Assembly (NCBI RefSeq): GCF_005239225.2
Contig: NC_133288.1
Span: 8,823,035 to 8,887,034, forward strand
Source of the DNA: Populus alba
Lineage: Eukaryota; Streptophyta; Magnoliopsida; Malpighiales; Salicaceae
Length of the DNA: 64,000 bases
Reading direction: 5' to 3'
Part shown: positions 53,871-64,000 of the stretch, piece by piece
Numbering within the stretch: the first letter of the stretch is position 1
Layout of the letters: each line of letters begins with the position of its first letter
The notes under the pieces: model-generated
What the model was told of the DNA's origin: nothing
The model's input: only the letters and a program-made list of their open reading frames with translations
Databases searched by the model: none
Position numbers and translations under genes: made by a program

Positions 53871-56059
53871 AGATATAGATGATAAAATAAAAAATCAATT
53901 TCTCAAACTACTAAATTTTGACACCAATATTGACATTAAAGAGAAATCAAGTGATGAAGTATTGGTACTTTAAAATAATCAATCTATAAAGACTCATTTA
54001 TACTCTTGTATTGTTGGTGGATAATCTTTTAAGTCTGGAAAATATATTGTTATAATTATTATTATTTGAAAGAAAGAATACTTTCATCACATATGAAACG
54101 GAAACCTAATCGCCCATAATCTATACCTAGAGTAATGACCTATAATAATTCATTTACTTTTAGGCCTCATCAGTTAATATATCCGATTAAAAACTTTCGC
54201 ATTTTTATTTTTTAGAAGGGAGTTTCATTTTTGAAAATCAAAATATTTTTATAATAGATTTGGAATGTTTGCCTTTGTTAAGCAAGGCATTTTATTATAG
54301 GCTAAACCTCACATGTGATGCATCTCATAACCGAAGTTGCAACATACACCGCAAGATGTATACATGTAATGCAATAAATCTTTTTCTTTCTTAGGTTTTT
54401 AGAAATAGAGTTAGGTAAACCTAAAATTCTTATGCATGTAAATATATTAAAATGACAAGCATGACAAACAAAACATATATGGATGCATGAATACTAATGA
54501 GATGTAAAACAACTTAATGTGTGAGAGGCTCAACCAAAATGCAAAAAATTAAAAGGAGCTTAAAGCATTTTTGCATATTTGTTATTTCCAAAAACACATC
54601 ATGCATGAAAAATCAAACACGCATAAAACACAACTCATGTGAAAATCCATCATTCGCATGCAAATCACATATGTAAAATCATTCGCGCACACATAAACAA
54701 AATCAATAATTTTATAAATCATCTAAAAAATTACAAAATAAACGATTTAGGTTTGAAATGAACCTTCAAGATTCTTCAAGATCGCGTAAAAGGGCTAGAA
54801 TCTAGGGTCAGACTGCTGGACAATGATAGAAAAGTTGATAGTGATAACTAGGATTGCATATGTTATTTGCATTAAGGATAAAAAGAAGAGACATATGGAT
54901 AGGTCTGCTAAAAGCGCCCTCTTTTTTTTTTTTCTCTCCTGGTGGTAGCAGTGTGAGTCATTGTTGTCTAATAATAGAGATCTAGTTGTTTAAAGTTTGA
55001 CCTTTTCTTTTTCTTGATGTTGTCTTTTATAAATAACATATATTATGATCGGCTTTTAAGCTTAATGGTGGAGAGAAGAGGCGTGTGGAACACTTTACAG
55101 GTTGCACCACCTTCTCCTTATCCTACTTGTAGCAATTATGTTACTCACTATTGTTCAAGCAAGTAGATTGGTGGCCTAAAAGCTTTAACTTGCATAGGTT
55201 GTCTCTTTTTATTATTTTTTTTCCTGTCAAATCTACTCATATAAAGGTCATTAGGTTATATGACTTATATGGTTGTGTAGTACTCCTTAATAGGAAAAAA
55301 AATACTAGTGGTCTCATCAGAATGGAGGTTAGAGAAGAGAGAACTTGAAGAGAGAAATTTCGGTTTTGAAAAGAAAGAGATGAGGCTAAGGTTTTTTTAT
55401 AAGAGAAAATGAATATATTTTTTTCAGCACACTTTCTCATCTCTCTTTCACCCCCTCTCTATTTTTTTTTTTATGGTACCTAAGGTTTTTTGTGGGTTGG
55501 TTTGTATGTGAGTGCTTAAGTTTTTTTCCTCCCTTTTTTTTTCTTTATTTATCTCTTCCTATGGTGGCTAGCGTTTACTATTTCTTTTTCTCTACAATTC
55601 ACACATCTATTTATAGTAAAAAAATGTTAACCATCTCCCCTAATTACTTGGAGAGTAAGAAGCCCAAAATTATTTTGGTACCTTTGTTTCTTATTTTTCA
55701 TTTCACTCACCGATTTTCATCATTTTTTACTTTAATTTTTTTTATTTTCTTTTTTATTTTATTTTGACTTTTTTAAAAAAAAAAGAGATGTCAACAGGGG
55801 AAAAATAGATGAAAATCACAAAATGGGTGCATGAATGACTAAAATGCATCAAAAACATATATTTTCTTATCTTTTTTTGTTTTTTCTGAATTTTTTGAAA
55901 ATATTTTAAAAATAGGATAAAAAAATCAGGTTATGACAATTGTCTCCTCTTTACAATGCTTATGGTATAAAGTCCTATGAAAAAAAAAAAATTCATAGGC
56001 ATTTTATAGTAAGCTTGTAAAGAAAAAATAGTGTTAACAAAAAAAAAACTTTGAAAAAT
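53871..56059. other. Intergenic, repeat-like, no gene
   Basis: No intact gene. 55780-56050 includes CAGGTTATGACAATTGTCTC and neighbouring sequence that looks like part of a retrotransposon leader or LTR. 55440-55780 is T-rich. Confidence 0.4.
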
Positions 56060-56355
56060 AACACAGTCAAGAGGCGCCTCTAATAAGAAATTTTAAAATT
56101 ATTAAATCAAGAGTTGACCTACCTAATGGGATTTTGAAATTGGTCAAATCAAGAGGCGACTTACCTCATAAAATTTTGAAATTGGTTAACTTATGAGTTT
56201 TTGAAATTGGTCAAATCGAGACAACCAATCTTTTTTTTTTTAATGGTCAAATTGAGAAGCGACTAACCATATTTTTTAAATGATCAAAGTAAGAGGCGAC
56301 CAAACTTATTTATCTAAAATGGTCAAATTAGAAGGTGACCAACATTATTTTTTTG
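56060..56355. repeat. Degenerate tandem array, units of roughly 40-60 bp
   Basis: About six degenerate units follow one another, each containing a form of TTGAAATTGGTCAAATCAAG followed by AGGCGACC or a variant (for example near 56075, 56135, 56200, 56250, 56290 and 56325). Unit length varies because of A/T-rich insertions. Arrays of this kind are often found in LTR-retrotransposon leaders. Confidence 0.7.
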
Positions 56356-56819
56356 AAATGGATCCCGACACAAGGTTGAATTTATTAGTATGGATTCCAA
56401 CATTACGAGACTAATATTTTTCATGCAATATCAATTTAAAAGGCAACTTTGCCATGCTTTTTTTTTTATATATATATATATTCAAGTATCAGGCTTTAGG
56501 AGAATTTGTATTTTTATCTTGCAAAGCTCTTTTGTAAAGCTATTGGTTAGAAAGCAAGATTGCATGCTTACTTGATTGGAAACATAGGTCCTTTTTTAAA
56601 TAAATAAAAAATCCAACTCCCCTCTTGTTATAATAAAAGCTCGTTATTTATGTTCTGGCCTCAATTTGGTTGTTAGTTTAACCGAGTTTACCTACATAGA
56701 TCATCCATATGATAGCTTAAATGCCATATAATTTGGGTTTTTTTTATATATAGAAACTATTCCCCACTTTATGTTTATTAAGGGATGTTCTGCTCAATTG
56801 ATCATTCTTTGGAAAGTGA
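56356..56819. other. AT-rich spacer
   Basis: It includes a short TA run near 56467-56480. Nothing else is seen. Confidence 0.4.
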
Positions 56820-58950
56820 CAATTGTTGTTCATGGATTAAGACAACTTAACACCTAAGTAGGGGGTGAATTAGATGTATCACTAAATTTTACAGTTAAGA
56901 AAAATTACTTCAAGCAAATGCAATAACCAATAATACAATTAAAGTACTTAAAGTAGGAGTTAAGGAAGAGAATTTGTAAACTTGTTATTAATGTGGTTCT
57001 GGAAGTCTACATCCACACCTTAAATACCAAACATTACTTGAGTGTTGTATTCTTTTACTAGCCCAAGTTCAAGAGTATAATTGTCACTTAATGAATCCAC
57101 ACTAAGCTCTTTACGCCACTTGAATAAATCATTTCTTCAAGATTTTTTCCACTTGAATATATGCTCTCTTTAAGATTTTACCCTTGGTGAAATTACCCCA
57201 CTAATAGCAAGAGTTTTTACGTAACTCTTAAAGGTTTAAAAAGGTTTTTTATTTTCACAACTAACTCTCTCAATAAAATATAGATATTACAATTAAAGTT
57301 TTAATATATTTACACCTCACTGGATATCTCTTATATGATATGTAAATATTTAAATGTAGTGAGAATGAGATTGTATACTTTTTATGCTAGAACATAAAGG
57401 TTTAATAGCACAAATTAAAGTATGGTCAATGATTGATGATTTTATAGTATTTGTACTCTTAAAATAACTTGTATATCATATATGTTTGGATTCATTTTCT
57501 GATTTTGCAATTAGATAAGCTATATAAATGTTTTTTTTAAAAGGTCATTTATAGTCATTGCAGTCCCACTGACAACTAAAACAATTGATTGATTCCTGTA
57601 AAATTCCTCAGTGTTCATCACTAATGAACAAGCGGTCAACCGACTCATATGGTAATCCTAAACAATCGACCAGTTCATGAAGAATTTCAAATTTAATGGT
57701 TTAACCTAGATGAATTCTTAGAACCATCTAACATGGATTTTATTTGATTATTATCAATCCTTTAATGAATGCAGAGTAAAGTATGTGAGTTCATTTTAAT
57801 TATGCTATCAAGTAAGATATAAAGATTTACATTTAAGCACTAAAATGAACAATTATTCTAAATCTTCACTTTACTCCTTTCTATGACTTTCATATTGAGT
57901 TTTTCACGTCAAGCTTGTTGATATATTCTTCGTGTAAAACCTATTTAAAGTTTATTCTCAACCAAAGATATTTTTAGTCCATTTTATTGTTATCATCAAA
58001 ACATATAAAAGCATGAATATGTGACTCTACAGGTTAACAATCTCCCTCTTTTTTATGATAACAATAAATATATAGCTTAGATATTAAAATAAGTCTCCCC
58101 TTATCTTTTGCAATGCAATATATAGGAAACATTAACATTTTGGCATAATCTAAGTAATTTACACATTTAACACTTTACATATGCATTTAGAAATTTAGGT
58201 TTCTCCCTCTTAATGCATGCATATATTATTAAGTTGTGTTTTACCATATCTCTCCCCCTTAATACATCTACAAGATCTTTATATCTCTCTCCTCCTTTGT
58301 CATCAATAAAAAAACATATAATTGAGAGGTAAAGATATAAAAGTAGAATATCAGTGGAAAATAAGAATCATAGTTAAAATATCCACAAGTACATAATCTC
58401 CAAAAAAAAATATATACAATATGCATTACATTGAGAAAAGATATGAAAAATAAAGCATAAAAACATTTAAATACAAAACATATGATTTAGGGTGGAGGAT
58501 AGTGAGAGAAAAGAGAAGTTTTCATGTTCTTGATATCCTTCACGATGTTATCCATTTCTGCTTAAGTATCTCTCATTTGACGCACATCCATCTCAAGTTA
58601 TGTTAGGTAGATTTCCATCATAGATGACCATGAACTAGTAGAAGCTTTTTTTGGCAAGGAAGTCGTTGATCGTGTCTCAAAGATAACATCAAGCTCATCA
58701 TCACTACCAACAAGTTCTTCCTCCTCAATGTCATGCTCTTCTTCAACATGTATTCCTAGTTGGTCCTTAGAAACTCAAACATTATTCTCATTCAACAAAT
58801 ATTTTATCTTCGTAAGGGTTCTATTATTTATCTCTATGAGCTTAGAATACGAATTTTTATCTATTTCTATTAAAAAATCTCAAAATGCTCTAATATATAT
58901 ATCAAAATTTAACCATAAAGAAGAGATTTCTTCTTTTGATCATATGTCAT
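56820..58950 (-). mobile_element. Copia-type LTR-like fragment
   Basis: ACCTAAGTAGGGGGTGAATTAG near 56850 is the reverse complement of the CCTAATTC-CCCCC-CTTAG motif seen at 33695. At 57985-58075 come ATCATCAAAACATATAAA and AACAATCTCCCTCTTTTTTATGATAAC, a combination common in plant Ty1-copia (Sirevirus-like) LTRs and leaders. 58490-58950 on the minus strand has broken, acidic coding-like pieces. There are no paired LTRs and no polymerase domain; the boundaries are approximate. Confidence 0.45.
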
Positions 58951-59011
58951 GATCATATTCCTAATCATAAATACATAATATACGTTATATATGTTTAAAT
59001 CTTGAAAAATA

Positions 59012-59330
59012 ATCACCTAATATTTACTTAGATTCAGTTAAAGATTATTTTATATGGTTGAAAAATAAACAAAACAATTTAGTTTATATATTTAAAATTT
59101 ATATAAATAATATTTTAAAAGTCAAATAATAATTTTATAAATCAAACATTTTTATTTAAAAAATATTTAAATTTTATAAATAAATTTCAATTGACTAATA
59201 CACGTACAACATGCCATAAATTTCCTGTGGAATAAGCACAGACCGGTGGAACTTGAAAGTTGAAAGTGCATGCATGTGTTTAAGGCATTTTACAAGGTCG
59301 TGGCTGCCGACGTAGAGAATGTCGTGGCTG
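59012..59330 (+). repeat. Direct repeat 1, left copy
   Basis: CACCTAATATTTACTTAGAT and the following 150 bp, then AGGCATTTTACAAGGTCGTGG, recur in the same order at 60476-60665. The middle of this copy holds sequence absent from the other. The sequence GTCGTGGCTGCC also occurs twice within it. Confidence 0.7.
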
Positions 59331-59452
59331 CCCAGTTCAGAGAACCTCGAAGGTCACCTCGGCGTAGAGATTGCGCTATAAGAGTGGAAGCCTTTTAATA
59401 TTTCCTTTTTATTATTATTATCTTTTTTTTTTTTTTTCACTTTCAGATAAAG

Positions 59453-60256
59453 AGTCTGTTTGGCTCTACAGCTGCGGCTAAACCTGCGGCTGCACCTGTG
59501 TTTTATTTAAAACGTAGTTCGTAATTGTTTAAAAAATCAATTTACTATTCACTGAACCCCGCTTAATTTCTAAGTTAGAATCGCAGGAAAAAAAAGCAGT
59601 CATTTCTTACCTTTTTTTCACTGTTGATGTTAGTTGCACTGTTCAATGAACAGTGCAATTAACATGGATTGCGTATAGTGTACCTGTTTATGTGAACAGT
59701 TCAAGAAAATTGCACTGTTCACTTAAAAATAGTGAACAGTGCAATTCTCTTGCACTGTTCACTTGCCTGTGTGATTTTTTTTTTTTTTCAATGTGTTATT
59801 TTTTAAACATTTTTTTATATATAAAAAACTAGTTTAGAGTAAATTTTATATCTGATAATATTTTATCTAATTTTATTACATGCTAAAAATATTATGAAAA
59901 CTATAGTTTTTGTCGGATGTATTTCATACGTAATAGAATTATAAATGGTTTCATGGAATAATAAAAAAAATATTTTATATAAAGTATGATTTATTTCATG
60001 ATATAATAGCAATAGTTAAATCCACAATATTTAAATTAAAAATCATCAGTATTAATATATATTTTTAAAAATTATTTTATAACCTCAATTTTAAAAACAT
60101 TCTTAACCAAACACATTAAATTACTTTTTCTTCAACTTTAATTCAACCACAATTTTAACCAAACACCTATTTTTTCAAACCAACCTAAACTAAAAGTAAT
60201 ATTTATAAAACAATTTTTTTTCAAACCACAACAGCTATCGCAATACCAAACACACT
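59453..60256. mobile_element. MITE-like element with internal palindromes, about 0.8 kb
   Basis: The outer ends AGTCTGTTTGG (59453-59463) and CCAAACACACT (60246-60256) are inverted repeats with one mismatch, and a second matching block, ACAGCTGC-type against its inverse, follows inside. It encodes nothing. Near the left end are palindromes built on TTGCACTGTTCA: one at about 59631-59662 and one at about 59708-59746, followed by another half-unit. An hAT-like non-autonomous element is the most likely class; no clean 8-bp target-site duplication was seen. Confidence 0.65.
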
Positions 60257-60475
60257 CAAAGATGGATAGGGTTAAAAAAGCAGCAATATTTTTTGAAAAG
60301 TAATTTATATTCATTTATTTATTTTTAATTTAGATTCATATGTCATGTATAATTGAAAAAAAATTGTTTAAAATAAAAAGGGCTCGTAATAATATAATAT
60401 TAAGAGAAGGTTTTTTTTAATATAATTACCGTTTTAAAAGTGATTTAAATTATGTAAAATAATTCAATTTGTGTA

Positions 60476-60665
60476 CCTAATATTTACTTAAATTCAGGTA
60501 AAAAATAATTATTTCATATGGTTAAAAAACAGACAAATTAATTTATTTATATTTTTAAATCTTACATAAATATCATTTAAAAGTCAAATTAAGGATCATG
60601 TTTTCGAGATTCGATGTAGAGGCATTTAACAAAGTCGTGGCTGACAATGTAGAGCATGGCACGGT
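60476..60665 (+). repeat. Direct repeat 1, right copy
   Basis: The shorter partner of 59012-59330. The first block begins CCTAATATTTACTTAAATTC and the second AGGCATTTAACAAAGTCGTGG. Confidence 0.7.
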
Positions 60666-60743
60666 CCTCGCAGGAAGCTTCATGGGTAACACCGTCATAA
60701 AGAAAAAGGACCGACTTATAGTTGCAAGCTTCAAATATGTATC

Positions 60744-60960
60744 GTTTTCTGTTTGAAAATATCATAATAATTGTTTTTAAAAATATTTTTATTTAAATAT
60801 TAAAATAATTTTTTTATTTTTTAAAAATTACTTTTTATATCAGTATATTAAAATAATATAAAAATACTAAAAATATATTAATTTAAATTAAAAAAATATT
60901 AATTTTTTTTAAAAATATTTTTAAAACTCAAAAAAAAAAAAAACTTAAATTTTTTCATAA
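60744..60960. repeat. AT-rich MITE-like repeat copy
   Basis: The same AT-rich body as at 5363, with a core resembling TATCAGTATATTAAAATAAT and an A-run at the right end. Confidence 0.45.
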
Positions 60961-61069
60961 TCAGAAACTATTTGGCCAACTACCACCCCTTCATAAATAA
61001 TCCTCTCTTATTTCAATGTTAATTAGTCTTTGATTTAACTTGTTTTTTTATTTAATTCTAGGCCACTTC

Positions 61070-61250
61070 TGTGTTAGTTCCATGATCCTTGTCATTAGAT
61101 TTATCTTCCACGGGCAAATCTAAGTTTGGCTTGCCACGTATTTGCCACATCAGAAGACAAAGATAGATCGTAGATCCCACTTGAGGAGATGTTTAATTCT
61201 CAAAAAAATAAATCAAAGAAAGGAGATTTGTTTTCATATAAATTAGATGC
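61070..61250 (+). repeat. Direct repeat 2, left copy
   Basis: CATTAGATTTATCTTCCACGG, then CAGAAGACAAAGAT and ACACTTGAGAAATTC, recur in the same order at 62760-62930. Confidence 0.65.
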
Positions 61251-62759
61251 GAACACTTGAGAAATTCTATTTTTTGTTTGCTTTGCAATGAAGAAAAGAA
61301 TATAGTGGACTTCATTGCGAGCATTGATGGTCAATTAGGAAGCATTAAATGGGGCTTTAAAAATGTCTTTGTATGCTTTTAATAATTATTATACAAAATG
61401 ATAAATTGTTCATTATTATCCATAAAAGATATTCACACACACATACATATATAGGATCAATGTATATCGTAACACTGAACTTTTTTTGTTTTGGTGATTG
61501 AATTATTATTTAAAAAAAATATATATTCTTTAATACAATATTTATGTTGATATTTTATTATCTTTGCATGTTTTTAATTATTTATGGTATTTGATTAAAT
61601 TCCATAATTGAATTAGAGATCAATTTCATGAAAAAGAATTGAAATTGGTAAAACAAAATAAAATTAAAAAAAAGGGGATCAAATTAAAAAATAAAAATAG
61701 CTTGGCTTCATTAACTCATTTTTTATCCATTTGGTTTTATAACCTTTTATTTTGGTCCAAAACTTTATTTTATTTACATTTCAGTATCAAAGTTTGTGAA
61801 AAAATAAAAAAAATCACCTAAAAATAGTGAAGAAAAGAGAAAGTGATTGGTTGATCATATTTCAGTAACAAAAAAATCTTATCCTGGTGTAAATAGATTC
61901 TAGTTGACAAGAAAAATTCTACCTAAGTATTTTGAATCCTTCATCTTGTTGAAACAATAAATTAGGGCTTGAATTTTTTTTATTCAAGTTGTTTTTGTGT
62001 TTTTTGACCGATTAAAAGGTGGTTCGAGGTTGGAAATGGAGTTTAAAATATTGTTTTTATAAATAAGTTGGAATTCGACTTTTTGACTATCTCAAGTGGC
62101 TTAAATTTTAAAGATAAACAACATGTTGTTTGTTTAAAAATACCAAGGTTAATGACATGTCATGCAACCTGTTAAACCAAAAAAATAAAAAGGTTATGCG
62201 TTCATGTTTGGTCTTGAAGGCTCGTGTGTGTCTGACCTTGTTTTTATTAGGTTAAGTCGGTTGGCCCATCCAAATCCAAGCATTTAGACTCCTTTTTTAT
62301 TACTTTTGTTTTTCATAAAAAATTAATTAAAACTAATTATAATTAAATAATTAAATTATATCTAAAATATTATTTCATTAAATAACATTCAATGTTGCCT
62401 TTAGTTTCAAATAAGGTTATAACATTTGTTTTATAATATTAGAAATCAATTTGTTAATTATTATATTTAAATCTATTATGCAATTGTTGTTTCAATTTGT
62501 GGTCATGAATATTCTATTGAAATAAGATTTTTATTTCTTATTTTTTTTATTATAATGTTTTGAAATAATATTTTTATATTAATTATCTTTTTTAATAGCC
62601 GAGACATGATTTTCAATGTGTTTTTTTATAATTGAAACATGCTTTTTCTATAATTAAAATAAGTAAATGTATTTTATATTGATTGCATTAATAAGTAAAT
62701 GTAGTTTATATTCATTGCAATGCCCACGAGGCTTTGATTAATAAGCCATTAACTTGTTT
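61251..62759. other. Intergenic, AT-rich, no gene
   Basis: AT-rich DNA without a recognisable coding region or element. Confidence 0.45.
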
Positions 62760-62930
62760 CTTGAGTTCGTTGACCCTTGACATTGGATTTATTTTCCATG
62801 GACAAGAATCTCAGTTTGGTTAGTTTGGCAAACCAGGCATTTGTCTCATCAACAGACAAAGATGTCTCGTCAAAGAGATTTTTGTTTTTTTTTTTTTAAT
62901 AATTAGATCTGTACACTTGAGAAAATACGT
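62760..62930 (+). repeat. Direct repeat 2, right copy
   Basis: The partner of 61070-61250, with CATTGGATTTATTTTCCATGG, CAACAGACAAAGAT and ACACTTGAGAAAATAC in the same order. Confidence 0.65.
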
Positions 62931-63239
62931 TAATTTTTGTATGCATATTTTTGTAATTTGAAATTAAAATCGAACCCCCATAAGACGGAGAATACATCCA
63001 TTCGCTTGCTAAGCTAAGATTTGAAGATATTATTGGGATAGAAATTGATGCAAGCTGAAAACTTGTCACGGTCGCCAAAACTTAACAACATAGTACATGA
63101 TTGCATTAAAAAATTGGATAATGCCAGCAAAAAAACGACAAGAAATTGATTGATTGTTCTTTGGTTAACATAATAATACATGGTGGGATTTGGCCAAAAC
63201 CACGTCTCCCTCCATTCGTGAGAGTGGCTAAAAATATTG

Positions 63240-63429
63240 AAGGAATAAGGCAACAGGTTAATAGGTCTTTGTTCGGTTTACCCACCAAGTATAGAACAAA
63301 GAGACATCTTAGGTTCGAGCTCTAGGTTGTTTATATGATGGTTATTGGAGGCTTACATGATCGTTAACTTCAGGGTCCGTGGAATTAGTCGAGGTGCGTG
63401 TAAGCTGGCCCGGACACCCACATTAAACT

Positions 63430-63452
<23 letters not shown>
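63240..63452 (+). mobile_element. tRNA-derived SINE (copy 3)
   Basis: A B-box-like AGGTTCGAGCTC is followed by GGCTTACATGATCGTTAACT, the tail TAAGCTGGCCCGGACACCC and a long A run. The 3' 130 bp match copy 2 with few differences. The 5' third differs from copy 2, and the exact 5' end and any target-site duplication could not be fixed. Confidence 0.75.
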
Positions 63453-63460
<8 letters not shown>

Positions 63461-64000
63461 CAAAGACAAGGTCTTCGAGGTTCGAAGGACGAGTAAAATT
63501 TCCATGGCAAAAGCAATCCAGAAGCTTAGACCATGGAATTGCAGAATCCTTGGTTGTTGAGACACATGGATTCTTCTTTTTCTTCTAGCCCGTTTAAGCA
63601 GAAAGAATATATAATGAGCTCAGCAAATCCTCCATTATAATATTTCAGGCAATATATTTAAGCCTGGGCCATCGTGTAAATTCTTGAACCGCGCGTGTAT
63701 TGGCGCCACTGTTCATAGCTTAAAGAGAGGGGAATAAATCACGTGACTTGGTAATATTAATGGTTTGATAGTTGAAGAAATATCTAGATTCGGATTATGT
63801 CACCATTGAAAAAAAAAAAAAAAAAGTAGAATACCTTTACTGCCCGCCTTTAGAAGCAAAATCAAATAATTAGTTTCCATGAGCTTTATTATCTATCCTC
63901 TTATTTATTTCTTATCTATTTAATTCTTTTGTAAGATTGATTATTCTTTTTAATTTAGTCATTTGATCTAAAATTATCTATCCTCTTATTTATTTATTTT
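63453..64000. other. Intergenic to the window edge
   Basis: No gene is recognised. 63470-63740 has ordinary composition and could be close to a gene beyond the right edge. Confidence 0.4.

Noticed and set aside
55492..55767. 91-codon hydrophobic frame
   Set aside because: Made by T-rich DNA, which reads as Phe and Leu; no gene structure.
59620..59765. CRISPR-like array
   Set aside because: The units are inverted palindromes of irregular spacing in a plant transposon, not direct repeats with unique spacers.

Overview
This is a 64-kb piece of nuclear DNA from a broad-leaved plant. The genes have many short introns, very AT-rich intergenic DNA and plant-type proteins. The repeats (tRNA-derived SINEs with one shared 3' tail, many AT-rich MITE-like elements, LTR-retrotransposon remnants) suggest a Salicaceae tree such as poplar. 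That attribution is inference from general familiarity; no search was run. All exon boundaries below were worked out by hand from splice sites, reading frame and family conservation.

Layout. 1-2837 (minus): the 5' part of a RecQ-type DNA helicase resembling plant RECQL3; the gene runs off the left edge. 4223-4864 (minus): an intronless gene resembling the syringolide-induced 14-1-1 / At1g76070 family. 7341-15516 (minus): the complete 14-exon gene for the largest RNA polymerase II subunit (NRPB1), including the heptad-repeat CTD. 18165-18545 (plus): a single-exon two-CxxC protein like At4g08330. 19597-21080 and 22455-24574 (plus): a tandem pair of small three-exon paralogues of unknown function. 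29035-31303 (plus): a seven-exon type II membrane prolyl 4-hydroxylase. 41228-47550 (minus): a complete 20-exon aconitase of the cytosolic / IRP1-like class, 899 residues. I see no operon-like or pathway relationship among these housekeeping genes.

The DNA between and beyond the genes is mostly decayed transposable elements. 32250-34770 is a Ty1-copia-like remnant with short LTR-like repeats and a gag fragment. About 34866-40420 is a badly decayed Ty3/Gypsy element on the minus strand, with paired LTRs, a primer-binding site, and gag, protease, reverse transcriptase and integrase traces. From 47.6 kb to the right end I find no intact gene. That part holds a 0.9-kb element with roughly 245-bp inverted arms, two SINEs, a decayed coat/gag-like region with a zinc-knuckle trace, a degenerate tandem array, a copia LTR-like fragment, a MITE with internal palindromes, and two pairs of old direct repeats.

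No clearly new multi-gene system is visible. The points most worth checking are an 8-nt micro-exon in the helicase, two GC-AG introns in NRPB1, a 4-nt first coding segment in the aconitase, diverged ends of the tandem paralogue pair, the long inverted-repeat element, and SINEs of different types that share one tail.
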